A DNA stretch of 64,000 nucleotides from Populus alba (GCF_005239225.2 NC_133292.1:10946985-11010984), one strand, 5' to 3'; shown: positions 25,201 through 38,384, counted from the first letter of the stretch. Program-made: numbers and translations. The notes: generated by a model from the sequence alone, not told the origin.

Positions 25201-27107
25201 AATAATAACTTTACCAAAACTAACAACAATACTTTTAAAAAAAAATTCATTTTTTAAATCACGTTTAATTTAAATATGTTTTAAAATATATATTTTAATT
25301 TTTTTATTTTTTATGTTAATTTATTAAAATAATTATAAAGTACCACTAAAAATATTATTTTAAGTTTAAACTAAATATATTTTTAAAACATAACTAAATA
25401 CAGTTCAAAGCAAAAAACAAAAGGCACATTCTACTTCTTTTAAACTTTCAAGGGATAGATTTGTGTATAACAGTAAAGGCAACAAGAGTTTTGACTTCTA
25501 GAGTATCTATTATATTTTGTTTATTTTTATATTTTAAAAAAAATTAAATTTTATTTAGTTTTTTTCTTTAAATTAATATTTTTTGGTATTTTAAAATCAT
25601 TTTAATATACTAATATTAAAAATATTTTTTAAAAAATAAAAAAATATTATTTTAATATATTTTCAAATAAAATATATTCTAAAAAACAACCTCCACTAAA
25701 TACCTAAATCAACATTTATTAAGAATCATAACCAACAGATTAGTACTAATGTTTTTGTTCAAAGAGCCTAATTATAAACCCATTATTAGGAATTCACATG
25801 ATAGTTAAAAAAAAAAAAAAAGTCACGAGAACAAAAAGGAGTATATTACAACTTGGTCACTATAGTTTTTTAGAACTAAAACGTCAGTCCCTCTAGTTTC
25901 CACAAGCATGAGTTAATTGACCAAATTACTAATTGGTTCTTTTTATTTAATTAATACCTAGAAAATGATAGCTCAGCACCTCATAAACAAATAAGTGACT
26001 AACAATTAGCAAAATAATTAAGCTGTAAATGGATATGAAAAACAAAGATTAAACAAGTGGTATTTTCTTTTTTGAGAAAGAGGGACTATCATATTATTTT
26101 CTCAAGAATACAGGGACTAAGTCATGATTTACTCGAAGAACAACAAGAACACCACCAGAAACAAGACAAATCCATCCATCTCTCTCTCTCTCTCTCTATC
26201 TGGTCTCAGGAGTCACAGTCCTTTTAACAGTAAATTACTGTCCATTTGACTCACCTGTCTGTCCCAAGCCCCCAGGTGTGTGTCCTTGTCCTTCCCTCTA
26301 AAAATCTCTGCTAAATTTACTAGCAGAACTTTCATTAATTGTTTTGAAGAGTGAGGTTTTGGTTTTGCCGTTGATGCAGGCCAACTCATTTGAGTGCAAA
26401 TTACCAAACACAAGGACACCGCCATCTCCTCTCTCTCTTTCTCGAGCCCCTACCTTCTTTAGCCACTGCCATATACCCTGCAGCCTGTATCAACTAGACT
26501 TAGTTCGTTCCTCCATATCCATTTTCTTTCTTTCTTTCTTTCTTTCTTTCTCAAGCCAGTGGTAGGCTGGTAGCTTGTTAAGAGTTCAAAAATCACCTCT
26601 AAAACCAGTTTAGCAGAAACCAAGGAGGGCTTTCTCCCTTTCATATTCATTTCTTTTTTAATAGTTTCTCTGTTTCCGCTTCAGCTTCTTAGCTCAACCA
26701 GAAGAACATCTCTCTCTCTCTCTCCACATTCTCTGATATAATGTTCAGCCATTTTTAGTTTGATACAATAAATAGATAGATTCACTACCACAACCTCCAC
26801 TTTTTTCTTCTTCTTTTGTGTGTTCTTTTAAACAAAAACTAATCTTTCTGCCAATTCATTTTTAATTCAGTTTCTTGCAGAAAACCACCATTCTTTTTCA
26901 AAAGAAGATGAACAGGGACACCCCAAAACATCTCCAAAAGCAACATTTTCTGCTCTACATGTATATAACCGCTGTTAAAAACTACATGAAATCCATTTTG
27001 GCCCGGCCCCACTTCCTTTTTTATCCCTAAAGCATACACAGATTCTCTCAAAAAACAACCTTTCTCTCTTTACGTTCTTCCATTTCTCTAAAAGTTGCAT
27101 CCACGCC
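22227..27107. other. PP2C 3' flank and gene-free stretch with simple repeats
   Basis: The PP2C 3'UTR probably extends some hundred bases past 22226. Beyond it no gene is supported. Simple repeats include (TA)n-(GA)n at about 24457-24493, CT at about 26179-26196 and (CTTT)n at about 26525-26551. AT-rich decayed TIR-type repeats lie at about 25130-25400 and 25500-25690. The stretch 24911-24960 has ACGT-rich sequence (ACGCACGTGCAC and GCACGTGTTG). CT-rich sequence from 26700 leads into the next promoter. Confidence 0.45.
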
Positions 27108-27114
27108 TATATAG
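27108..27114 (+). promoter_or_regulatory. TATA box of the DUF630/DUF632 gene
   Basis: TATATAG lies 66 bp before the ATG at 27180, in a CACGCCTATATAGAAGCC context, followed by CA-rich sequence where transcription probably starts near 27140. This implies a short leader of about 40 bases. Confidence 0.6.
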
Positions 27115-27179
27115 AAGCCAAAGCATACACACACCGGCACACACAGAGAAGAAACTTTCAGCTTTAATAAAGTGAAACA

Positions 27180-30100
27180 ATGGGATGTGTTGCTTCCAAG
27201 CTAGAAGAAGAAGAGGTTGTATCTATCTGTCGAGAGAGGAAACGCCAGTTGAACCTCGCTGTAGAGAGAAGACATGCACTAGCAGAGGCGCATTGTAGAT
27301 ATTATCAATCTCTCTATGCAGTAGCAGCAGGTATAAAGCTTTTTGTAGCTAGACATTCTTCCCCGGCTTCACCATTTCTCGTTACTTTCCCTCCTCCTTG
27401 CCCATCTCCACCACCAAGTGAAGAAAAAAATGCGATAAGAAACCCAATGTTTCTTCAACAAGGACCATCCGAGTCAGCAACACATGAAGAAGCCATCGCT
27501 TGTGAGTCTTGTGGTTCTTCAACAATATCTTCTTCAGACTGTAGTGATCACGAGGAAGAGGGTAATAAAGAAGACGTCATGAAGAGAGAGGAACAGGCAC
27601 AACAAAGTTATGGGTACTATTATATGCAAATGCCACCACCACCAGAGTCACCTCAGATGGATTTTGGGTGGGATTTCTTTAACCCTTTTAATACTAGCAC
27701 GAGGCCAGAGATAATAAGTGGTTACAGGAGAAGTTCTGATGATGATTTGAGGGCTGTGAGGGAAGAGGAAGGGATTCCTGACCTAGAAGGAGATAGAGAA
27801 GAAGAGGAAGAGAAAAATGTGATAGTTGTTGAAGAGAAAGGGAAAGGAGATCTTGGGGACAGTGGAGGTAATGTGGTCAAGGTAGTTGATGGAGGTGGTG
27901 ATGGGAGCCAAGGTGAGCAAAAGGGACTTACAGTCATTGATACACCAGAGAGAGGGAGGGATTTATTGGATGCTTTGAAGGATATTGAGGACCATTTCAT
28001 TAGGGCTTATGATTCTGGCAAAGATGTGTCAAGGATGCTTGAGGCTAATAAAGTTTTCTTGCAGTCTGGCTTGGAGGAAATTAAAGGTGGGGTATCTATT
28101 TTGTTATGTTTTCATGGTTATGTAAGTGATTTCTAACTAATTACCATGTGAATCTTCTTCCTCTGCCTTAGAAAAATGATTTTCATTACTGTATCTAAAT
28201 CATGCAGATTAAGCTACCAGATTCCTTTGCTTACTTTCTTGAACTAATCTGTCTTGGCATGCTATGATTTTTTTCTTTCTTTTTGCTTGAATTCTTTTCT
28301 ATCTTTATTCTTCTATTGCTTTTGGTAATCTTTTATTTATCCTACTCGACTTTTTTATTTCAATTTTGAAAAGATCTACAGTGATCCTCATTTTGTCTGA
28401 TACTTAAAAAGGGTAAGTTCTTCTATTGAAAAGACTGCCCCTCTTTATTTGTTAGCATGTAATGTAATGTAACGAATAGAGTCATAGTTTGAGAATATGT
28501 ATAAGCAAACTTCATACAACAATTGCTAGTAATAATAGGAGGTCTAAAGTATATCCTGCGAAGGAAAATTCCAAAAACAGGCATGCAAATTTTTGGGAAT
28601 CCTCATCCTTGGCATTTTTTGCGAGTGGGTCTGAGATTCGCTTGTTTCACTAATTGATCAAACTGGGGCAATGCTATATCTGTCCCCCGTTTTATTTCTA
28701 TCTTATGTGATACATTAACAGATGAACATTCCTCCTAATTACTCGATATTTCTGTGGCTGATATCAACCTCACAAAACTAATCACCATGTCATATGAACG
28801 CAGAGAACTCAACAAAACTAATCCAAGCTATTACATGGCATCGGTCCGCTTCATCAAAGCCATCATCATGTAAGAGCCTTGTAGCATCCAGTTCTAAAGG
28901 CTCTTCTACTTGGACAGAATATAAAAATGATCTCTTCGATGATTATGGAGGAATGGATTCAGGAAGCCATTCACTAACACTTGGAAGGTTGTATGCTTGG
29001 GAAAAGAAGCTCTATGAAGAGGTCAAGGTAAGCCACTACCACCCTACTGTTTTCTTGGTCTTCATAGTTTGTTCATTAAGATTGTATCAAGGCTTCTTTG
29101 TATCATGAAAATTGCTATAAATCAAGATCAATTTGAACATCAATGGGTTGCATTTCTTATATAAACCAAATTTAGAGAACCAAATTTTGATATCTCTTAT
29201 ATAAACCTTTGTTTTTATTGTTACTCAGGCAGGAGACAGCACAAGAAAAATATATGAAAAGAAGTGTTCACGACTGAGAAACCAGGATGTCAGGGGAGAT
29301 GATGAACTTACCATGGACAAGACCAGAGCTGCAGTAAAAGATTTATATGCTAGGATCTTGGTTGCAATTCGAAGTGCTGAATCAATTTCAAAGAGAATTG
29401 AGAAATTAAGAGATGAAGAACTGCAGCCTCAAATTGTAGAACTGTTAAAAGGGTAAGGAAGTTGCTTATAGAAACTAAAGCAATTCTGTTCAAGTTTTCA
29501 TTCCGTGTCTTCCTGGTTTTTTCACTTATCTTCCTCTATGTGCAGCCTAACACGCACCTGGAAGATTATGTTGGAATCCCATGAAACCCAGAACAAGATT
29601 CTTTTTGAAGTAAAATCTTTTGCCAGCCCCACACATGAAAAATTCTGCAATGACTTGCACCGGCTGGCGACACTTCAGCTCAAGGCTGAGCTTCTGAATT
29701 GGCGTGCATGCTTTATAGAGTATGTTGCAGCACAAAAGGCATATGTTGGAGCTCTTCATGGTTGGTTAAGCATGTTCATGATACCTGAACTTGAGTTCAG
29801 CTCCAGGGTCAGGAGTTCAGCAGCGCCTTATCGAGCAGTTGGCCCCCCGTTACTTGTGATTTGCCATGATTGGTTGTCTTCTATGGATAAGTTACCAGAC
29901 AAGGCAGTATCCTTTGCAATTAAAAGCTTCTTGAAAGATATGAAGGCTTTGTGGGCTCAGCAAGGGGTGGAACAGCTACAGAAGAGGAAAGTTGACAGTC
30001 TAGCAAGAGAACTCGACAGAAGAACCACGTCATTCCAGAAGGTAGAGACCAGGTTTCTTGAATCTGAACTAATAGAATATAAACCTGAGCCAGATGCAGA

Positions 30101-30404
30101 ACACCGGCGTGAACACTTGACAGAGAAGAAAGACCAGTTGGACATGTTTAGGAAGAAGCTGGATGTAGAGAAGGAAAAACACCACAACTACGTGAAAGAA
30201 ACACAAAGGATCACACTGAGCGGGTTTCAGATAGGATTTTCCAGAGTTTTCGAGTCCTTAACTGAGTTCTCCAAGGCTTCTATGAAGATGTACAATGATC
30301 TTGCGAATCATAGCGAGAACACTGCAGGTAAAGTGGAGAAGCAATCTTTACTAGAAGGCTCACCTGTCAAAGAAAATGGCAGCGGGTGGACTGAAAAGGC
30401 CTGA
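27180..30404 (+). CDS. DUF630/DUF632 domain protein (NRG2-like family)
   Basis: Four exons, 27180-28086, 28804-29027, 29229-29452 and 29546-30404, join in frame to 737 residues. The start MGCVASK is an N-myristoylation-type signal, as usual for the family, and opens the DUF630 domain (about 1-60, with RKRQLNLAVERRHALAEAH). A Pro-, Ser- and acid-rich linker follows (about 65-260, including PPPPESPQ and long Glu runs). The DUF632 domain runs from about residue 261 (LLDALKDIEDHFIRAYDSG) almost to the end and is helical with coiled-coil character (about 610-690). Family members include Arabidopsis NRG2, which acts in nitrate signalling, and rice REL2-type leaf-shape proteins; older labels as bZIP factors are misleading. 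Which of these roles applies here cannot be told. The exon 1 acidic linker is typical and no breaks were seen. Confidence 0.93.
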
Positions 30405-31011
30405 AATGAGCCTTGATTATCTCCTATTTCATGGATGGTTTGTATATTATACTGTCGAAGCAGCTCGCTGAGACAGTTTAAAGTTCTATTTTACTAGGCA
30501 TTTGTAGCAATTTATCCTTGATTTTTTTATTGTCAATTGGTATGGTATTGCCCACGTTTTTGTAGCAAGACCTGTAAAAATTTTCTACTCTATTGCATCT
30601 TTCTTGACATGAGCAAGAAGTGCAGAGAGGGAAAATTCTAAGTGGGAGGTCATTGTAAGTAGTTAAAGTTCGGTGTGGACCAGAGAAATTTTAGATTTTT
30701 GGTGATAGATTGTTCTCTTGATAGGCTGTTTAACTGTCCGGTTTTTAAGCTTTTAGCCCCGGGGATGATGCACATAAATCAGTCTTGGCAAATGACTGAC
30801 GCATGAAAAATTTTTATTTAAGTTATTAGTAACATCTTGCGACAGGCAACACACCACTGACAGATGCATTATTTCGAGCAGGAAAAAAAAAGGTAAAAAA
30901 GCCGCCATTTAGCCTTCTTTGGGGACATGAGCATCATTTACACTGCTGATGGCAGCCAAGGGAAGTCTGTTCCAGTGCTTTTCTGTACTCGTTCTGTATT
31001 CTTTGCTTTTT
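30405..31011. other. 3' flank of the DUF630/DUF632 gene
   Basis: Probable 3'UTR to about 30600, then unique-looking non-coding sequence without a recognisable feature. Confidence 0.4.
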
Positions 31012-31530
31012 GGTTTAGCCATAGGCAACCATGATACTCATCTCTCAATCTTTCGAAGCCAGAGAGAGCCAATTTAGCAATACCCATCTTCTAGGGCCTA
31101 TCATCTTTCACATTGACCATGAGTGAAGGGTTGATGTCGATTCAGATTCAGATTCAGATTCACTCAAAACTCAGAATGCTGCTGAATATATAATGGATGC
31201 ACTGAAGGATCCAGCTGCTTTAATATCAGTGCTCTTGTCCAGATGTGGTTAGCCATAGGCAACCGTGATACTCATCTCTCAATCTTTCAAAGCCAAAGAG
31301 AGCCAATTTAGCAATACCCATATTCTAGGCTCTACCATCCATCACATTGATCATGAGTGAAGGGTTATTTCCATAGCAGAGTCCAACTTGAGTCCATGGA
31401 TGATGTGATGTTGATGTTGATGTTGATGTTGATGTCGATTCAGATTCACTCAAAACTCAGAATGCTGCTTAATATATAATAGATGCACTGAAAGATCCAG
31501 CAGCTTTAAGAGGGCTCGTGTCCAGATGTT
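31012..31530. repeat. Tandem direct duplication of an approximately 235-bp unit
   Basis: Unit A (31012-31246) and unit B (31247-31530) share TAGCCATAGGCAACC, ATACTCATCTCTCAATCTTT, GAGAGCCAATTTAGCAATAC, CTCAAAACTCAGAATGCTGC and GATGCACTGAAGGATCCAGC in the same order. Unit B is longer through an insertion with GATGTT repeats (about 31405-31435). Unit A has a short coding-like phrase (EYIMDALKDPAALIS); unit B has a stop in it. Downstream, 31537-31737 is an open frame of 66 codons with GC-richer sequence but no known motif. It could be a decayed exon. Confidence 0.8.
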
Positions 31531-31739
31531 GGGAACGTGAGTCCAGCTGAGGCATTCGCTCCAGGAATAAGTGTTCGGACAGGAAACTTCATGGGACCTA
31601 GCGCGGTTGCGTATGGGACTGCAGCCAACCGCGTGGTTAGCCGCAGTCCCAAACGATGCGGCGGCGGCTCTTTGCTGAAGCAGGTGGGAGGAAGCATGAG
31701 ATTTTATCAGATACCCTGGAACTGGAAGGATGTATAAAT

Positions 31740-32342
31740 TATAAACCGCAGGGGGCAAGGGCAAACTTTATGTTCTTTTTTGGGCTTTAAGGTGCAGTTT
31801 TCTTGGACCAACCCTATAACTTGAGATATTTCCTGAAGGGGTGCTGGCCCTGTTGGGATCTAGCACTCAAACCTTTGCTGCAGGTTAAAGATGAAACTAA
31901 AATGAAAAGGATTGCAATTGCTACTATCAAATTCTAACTAGAATGAAGATACACCAACTGTCGAGTGAGACCTGGCCCGGGCATCCATTTATAAAGTCAA
32001 GAACATCAGTGTGGAATCGCCAGAGACAATGTCAATCCATCAACATCAGGCCAAACATGATTTGTGCTCAAGTTGGATATAGGCAAATCATATTGGACTT
32101 CAAGTTTCAGCTTTTCCAGCAAATATTAACAAAGGGCAACAATCCCTCAAGGATTGTAATTGTTAATATTAAATAGCCGTGTAGATCATTGTAATTGTCA
32201 AGCAAATTCCAAGTCAACTGAAGTGTCGCTATATTCTATTTGCTAGTTTTGTACAACAATCAACAAAAAAGCTCGGTATGCTCATGCAATTAAATAATTA
32301 CAAGTTTTACAAATTGATTGCAATTTCAGTCACCTCTTGACC
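31740..32342. other. Gene-free stretch and probable 3'UTR of the CPP1-like gene
   Basis: No coding region is supported. The part from about 32200 to 32342 is likely the 3'UTR of the minus-strand gene that ends at 32343. Confidence 0.4.
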
Positions 32343-35300
32343 CTACCTAAGGTACAAGGAGACCAAGAATTGCGAGAAAAGTATGAATTCGCTAACTACA
32401 GCTGCTGGGGAGTGTAAGCCAAGAAGTGGGACAACGTCCACATGCAACAAATTCTCAACTGCTGAACCCACCACTGCACCAGCCGCAAGCCCCCCTATGG
32501 TTATTACAGTGGCTTTCCCTGCAAAGATGACCAGCAACAGTCTTAGATGCTCTTTTTGCTCCTCTCAGACAGTTGAAATTCTCGTAATGTATAAACAACG
32601 TGTGGTCTTTATTTACGACAAGTCATTTGATTCACAGAAACTCAAAACAAAAAATTCAATTTCTCTCGAGACTAGGTTTCCATTCTCACATGGTATGCCC
32701 TGGTAACCCATATTGGTAACATCCTATAGAATGTTACACCCGCATTTTTCCAGAGCAACCCCCACCCCCAGAGGCACGCCAAAACACACACACACACACA
32801 CACACTTTGCTCTCATCTCCAACCATTATTATGAAGTTGCAATGAACAATCAGCATAGTTAACCGATTGGAAGCTTTTCATCATCCACAAAACCAACTGT
32901 AAAATTTTATTATACCCTGAATAAAATGATCCGATTCAAGTAAATAGAACTTTAGGCCAAATTCCTTGAAATTTGATGAAACATAAAAGGAAAGATCCTT
33001 ACCTAATTTCACATTCTTTTTGGTCATGAAGTATAAGGAAGCACCAAAACTTGTAGCTAATAACAGCCCAGGAACATCAGCCCCAGCATAAGGTGCCACA
33101 GAAGGTGTGGAGGTGCCATTAACATAAGTTAAAACCATCAAAGCTCCATATACTCCTGCTTGTAAGCTTAACTCTCCAGTTGATGGCGTTTCCACGGAAA
33201 CAGGGGTCTTCTTGATTGTTGTCTGCAGCCATTGTGGCATTGATCCCATCCCAGGGCCATTTACAGGTTTAACATCAGCATAACGGATGTTACTACTTGC
33301 AACTTTTCCTGCTCGGCGCTGAGTCAAGCTCCGCATAAGCAGCATATCATATGCAGTTTCAACCTAGAAATCACAATTTAACTACATTCATGAGAAAATG
33401 AAAATTATCTAAAACACAATGATACAAAATCTTATTCCAGCTCAATAAATGCTTGAGACAGAAAGTAAATGTCATAAATTAGACCATATCTGTGTCAATT
33501 TAGTGACCACTACATAGGTACCTGCGTTACGTTGCGAGCTGCACAAAAAAGTTTTTGAACTAAAAAAATAGTTCACCCGAATTTCATGGCCTAACCTGTA
33601 AAAAGAATTTTGAAAGAAAAAAAAGATCGTGTACCACAACAAAAAAAAATCTAAGATGACAATTTTATTTTTAAAATACCGAGATGGCTACATGTTGGAT
33701 CAATTCGGGTTTCGCGACCTAACCCTTCAAACCCGTGACTTGGATCATGAACTCCAACATATTTAATTTTTTTTTTTATAGATTAACTCTTATTTAATTA
33801 ATAATACGTGAGCTGGGTGATGAACTTAACTTGTTTAAATAACATTGTTCTTTTTAAGACAATTTTTTGTTCAACTAAAAGAAAAAAAAAATAGAAGTTC
33901 GCAAATCCAAGCACCAACTAAATACCAAGGCGTTTATTTTAAACCATGATAAACCCACAAATATCAAATAAAAACAAATTACATGGCAAAATTCAAAACA
34001 GATAAAATGTTAAAAGGATAAAACTAGAAAAAAAATCAACAAGAAAAATTAATACAAATGAACAAAAACAAATTAAAAATAAAAAGCTCAAGTGCATAGG
34101 TCTGGGCTAGCCCACACACCTGGGCCTGTTTTATATTTTTTTTTTCTTTTTTTGGGGGTGTTTTTTTTAAAAAAAATAGCAGGCGTTGCCTGCTATAACA
34201 GTGAGGTGGCTAGAATATTGACAACAGCCTCCTAAGGGTAAAAAACCCATTTTAACCGATATTTTCAACCAAAAACATGTAAGAAACATCACAGGGGCTT
34301 CCAAAAACCCACTCTTGGTATTAAATCACCATTTAATCGGTTAAAACAAAAATCAACCCATTTCAAAAAAAATCCCAAAGCCCAATCTGATTTTTTGGGA
34401 AAGATAAATGACCAAGAAGACCTAAATGGAACTCAAATGGAACTCATTGACATCAAGATCGATGTGTTTCACCCCCCAAAAGCGTCTGTTTTTAAACTTA
34501 TTCTCTTCTTCACCGTAATTTGGCCACTCTCCTCTCCCTCTTCTCTCTTAGCTCTAGGAACAAAATGAGAAGAAAAATAAGTTTTTGACCAAAATGTAAA
34601 AAAACTCATAAAAGAGGGACTAGAATCGAAACAAATTTTTTTAAAAAAACTTAAAGTATGAAAATTGCAAAAAGAACGCCTCAGCTACAGTAACAAAAAG
34701 AGAAAAATCCTAAACGTTTTATTTTTCTTTGTAATTCTAATTCTAATGTAATCATTTCATAACGACACCACAATCTTATAGCACAATGAAGAACTGTAGC
34801 AAGACAGGTCAGTGTAAATGCACAAGCATCAATTGAAAAGGGTAGAAAACAGGGAAACTCTCTTAACTAAGCTTCAAGCAGAAGTTCATAAATAACACAA
34901 GTGAAATAAACCTTAACCAGTCAAGGATCTTGACATAATCGCTAGAAAATGGCCAAAAAGGCCCCAAAACACCACAACTGAAAATTACATGCCATAAATT
35001 CTACCAAGATCATTATCTCAAGAACCTCTCAAAAATAACTAAGCAACAGCAATTAAAAATGAATGCAGGACAGCAACTTGACCGAGATTTGTACACCCCA
35101 TTTATCATGTACCTCCACTAAACTCACTAATCACTCTATACACTGAACTTAGAGCTATGGTACCTCTCACATTTCCAAGTTCTAACCATACACTGGCTGT
35201 GCATCTAAAGGCATTCTGGCTTCCAGTTACTTTTAAAACTCACCAAAAAAAAAAATTTATTGAAATTCTAATGGGCATGATGATACGAAATCCAATCCAT

Positions 35301-35940
35301 TATAACTTATAAGCTAAATTTAACACCAGCGCAATAATTAATCCAGCTCTGGCACCAAACCCAGAAACAAATTTTCAACCTTTATAAGCTAAACCTCACA
35401 TTTCACAAAAACCCATCATTAATAACCACCCAAAACACAATAAATACACTTCAAAACAAAACCAATTAATAAAATTAAAATCTTTAACCAAACACTTCTT
35501 TCTACACGAAATTCGAAAATTCACAGTTAGCTAAAAAGACACAAATTTTATTGAAAAAGAAAAGGAAAGATAGAATAACCCAGTGTGAGTGAGGACATGT
35601 TTATCACCTGTGCAATAGCTTCCTGGTCATCTTTACAGGTAGCAACAATTAATTTTTTGGCGCGAAGTATTTCATCGAACGACGCGCCGTCTGGGACACC
35701 GAGAAGCTTGAGTGCGCTCTCCACTGACATTTCAAATGGCGCCGAAGAATCATCGGCTCTTGAGCCTGCTCTCACTAAATTACGCCTGGGTTGCACAATT
35801 ACTCCCCTCCAAAAATACGGATCCTTTTTTAATGATGATTTTATTTGATTTAAGTTTGAGGGATTGTGAACCGGTGGTCGTGAGAAAGGTGAACCGGATG
35901 GGGATAGACGGTTGGACCGGACCGAGAGAGTTGCAGCCAT
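32343..35940 (-). CDS. CPP1: Chloroplast CPP1/CDF1-like chaperone-like protein of POR
   Basis: Three exons on the minus strand, 35940-35608, 33363-33003 and 32518-32343, join in frame to 289 residues. The first 60-65 residues are Ser/Arg-rich with few acids, a plastid transit peptide. A J-like region follows (about 70-150: MSVESALKLLGVPDGASFDEI, then VETAYDMLLMRSLTQRR) that lacks the HPD tripeptide of true J proteins. The C-terminal half has about four hydrophobic segments, among them VYGALMVLTYV, LLLATSFGASLYF, VITIGGLAAGAVVG and EFILFSQFLVSLYL. This is the build of Arabidopsis CPP1/CDF1 (DUF3353), a thylakoid/envelope protein that stabilises protochlorophyllide oxidoreductase and so supports chlorophyll synthesis. 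The first ATG with a transit peptide was used. All key regions look intact. Confidence 0.92.
33364..35607 (-). other. Large first intron of the CPP1-like gene with repeat insertions
   Basis: The 2244-bp intron carries a copy of the unclassified dispersed repeat (about 33680-33840; compare 3095-3320 and 61140-61330). From about 34110 to 34740 it has long T/A runs with a CAGGCGTTGCCTG palindrome, also repeat-like. No gene was seen inside the intron. Confidence 0.55.
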
Positions 35941-37040
35941 TTGTTCTTTTTGTGGACAAAATGGAAGGCTGGTTTGGTTGCTTTCTGTGTTTAAAGAGAG
36001 AGAAGAGAAGAAGAGTGAGGAAGCAAGAAACTGTTAATGATTGACAGAATTTTCGCAAGACTACAAATTAGTCCTCCAAATATCTAATTGATTTCGATTG
36101 GGTCTCTAAATCTTAAGAGTACAATCGCAACTATTCTAAGCATTTCTCTAAAAATAAAGCACAACTATCAAATGTTACTTAGAGTTTGTTTGGATATAAT
36201 TTTTAAATTATAAATTTTGATTTGATTCAAAATTCAAAAATTATTTTTCATAAATAACTCATTAAAAAATAAGTTGAAATAATTATAAATTAAAAATATA
36301 TTTGGTAAAAAATAACTCTATATATATATATATTTGCTAGTGAAAAAAAAATATTGAAAAAAATATATTTTATAAATGAATTTTGCTAGTTTTAGAGTAA
36401 ATTGATCAATTTTGAACATTGAAAATTACATAGAAACTATATGTAAAAATGGGGGACGGATTTGTATTTTTCCCGTGATTGGATTTCTTTGGGAGTTTTG
36501 TGAGCGTTTATCTTTGCCTCGCAGAGACCATTTGATGGTTTGATTATTGATAAAAAAAAAAAAAAAAAAAAAAAGAAAAAGAAAAGTAATGAGGGTCACT
36601 GAAGAAAGATATTTTGCCAGAGAGAGAATGGCTAATGCTTTGTATTCTTCTTTGACATTACTTGTTGGAGAACTGAAGCCTCAAGTTAGCCTCTTTTGTT
36701 CTTACATGTCCCTGTTGAGACTGTAAGAAGGATAAAAAAGAGAGGATAAAATCATTAGTTTTGCTTCAGTGTCAAGTCAAAAAAAGATGCTGGGACCAAA
36801 GCAGATGAATGGTGACTGGATTGAATAGTATCAAAGTTTTCACGAGTTTATAGAAGGCAAAACTCCATGCCAAAGACTCCTGCAAATTCCTCACCAGCCT
36901 TCTGAAGCCGAGATCATTTCATCAATAAAATTCTAATATCTTGTCAAATAATCATCTTAATTGAAAATTTGAAGTTCTGTTTTGGTGAATAAACAACCAT
37001 AATTGAGCTCATAGTGCTGAATATGGAGGAGTGATATTTT
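35941..37040. other. CPP1 leader/promoter, then AT-rich gene-free stretch
   Basis: The CPP1 5'UTR probably covers 35941 to about 36040. About 36180-36400 is an AT-rich TIR-type remnant. An A-run of about 24 bases begins at 36551. Nothing coding is supported. Confidence 0.4.
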
Positions 37041-38384
37041 GCTCAGGGATTTGATGTTTCTGTTCTTGGAGATGGGTATGATTCTGGTGATCCTGGTGAT
37101 GTTGGTATCCATGGCACAACATGATTCCCTTCTCTTATATTTTCCTGTTTTAACCGGAAATCGGGTTTTATACAGTGCCGGAGAGGAGTTTCAGAACATT
37201 TTAAACCTGTCTGCAGGTGATTTGGTCTCCACTGAGCTTCGGCTCGACATGAAGGTATGTCCACGGATAATCCTACATGTCATTTCTCATTGGATTTTTC
37301 GTTCAAATAGATATAGGATAAGAAGAAAAACCCAAAACTGATTTTCATTTGCAAGTATAGTTTATTTTCTTGATTTATTTATCAATGCAGTGAAGCATTC
37401 AGGTATAGAGAAGTTTAAAATCTAACATGTTTCTAAAGAAAATTGTAACAAGCGTCACTTGACAGACACTTGACACATCTGTAAATATTCATATTTCAAG
37501 TCTGCCTTCACGAAGAAATGCCCCTGCATCTTGAAGGGTCATCATGTCTCACCATTAATCACATTCATGCACCAGCACCACCTCTGATGACAGCAATGGT
37601 TTCGAATACAGCCCCATTTTGCTTGGAGTCTATGGTTATGTGCGTAAATATTTAAGCCTTCTTCTCCGACTCGTGTAAGCAGATCGGGATTCCATTTGCA
37701 AGGAATGCTTGTTCTTCATTCGACGATTCATCTGGGTGGAGTTTCTTTGACTTGAACGAACTCTTCGGCCAGCATTAGAGAAGTCCTGAAACAACTGTAC
37801 AAGCTAATTTTTTGAGAATTATTCTCTGGCAAATTTCTTTCTTTCTAAGCTCAAAGGCGAATACATAGCTACAAAAGTAATGTCATATCTCTCCAAGTGC
37901 GTTAAGGACTTCGAGACAGCTCAGGTGACCAAGATGGAGATTGCCGGATTTCCAAAATCCTTGACTCGTTTCTTTCCGGGTAGCTTTCTAAAGCTTTGCT
38001 GGGCTAATAACAGCTTGTCTCACACTGGCCACTGTTTGACAGGCTTTTTCTGCTTCATTTAGAATCAGCTGCAATCTTTGCTGCTTCAAGAACAAGCTTT
38101 CCTTCTTTTTTTTTATCGATCTTAGCCTACCTTCCTCTCGAGGGTTCATCAAATAGATGATGCTGGAGATTTACACCTTTCCCGAACTTGCATGTTCATG
38201 GCTGGAGATTGCAGGTACTCATCACTTTGTTGATTAAATTGATTGCAGAAGTGGGGATAAACAAAGGCAGAAGGTTGATTGGATGTTTCTGCATATCAAC
38301 TTACAACAGGAAAAATCTTACGTGACCGGACTCGAAGCTGCCAATCGGGTGGTAGACTCTCTTGGAGAAGTAAAATTTGCTTAA
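37041..38384 (+). pseudogene. Eroded FAD-dependent amine-oxidase/phytoene-desaturase-like gene
   Basis: Four separated fragments on the plus strand lie in the order expected for one protein family. The first, 37041-37121, reads AQGFDVSVLGDGYDSG then DPGDVGIHG and meets TGA at 37122; it resembles the N-terminal part of an FAD-binding fold. The second, about 37707-37776, reads SSFDDSSGWSFFDLNELF and stops at TAG. The third, 37880-37981, reads MSYLSKCVKDFETAQVTK then FPKSLTRFFPGSF. The last parts are FMAGD at about 38188 and EKSYVTGLEAANRVVDSLGE at 38310-38369, ending in TAA at 38382. The sequence between fragments is not readable as the missing exons. The family call rests on recalled motifs of plant FAD/NAD(P)-binding oxidoreductases (MAGD, VTGLEAANRV), so the exact member is uncertain. 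Loss of the central region and the stops make a working enzyme impossible. Confidence 0.62.

Noticed and set aside
27722..28000. Minus-strand Ser/Pro-rich open frame
   Set aside because: It is the antisense shadow of the acidic linker of the DUF630/DUF632 gene.
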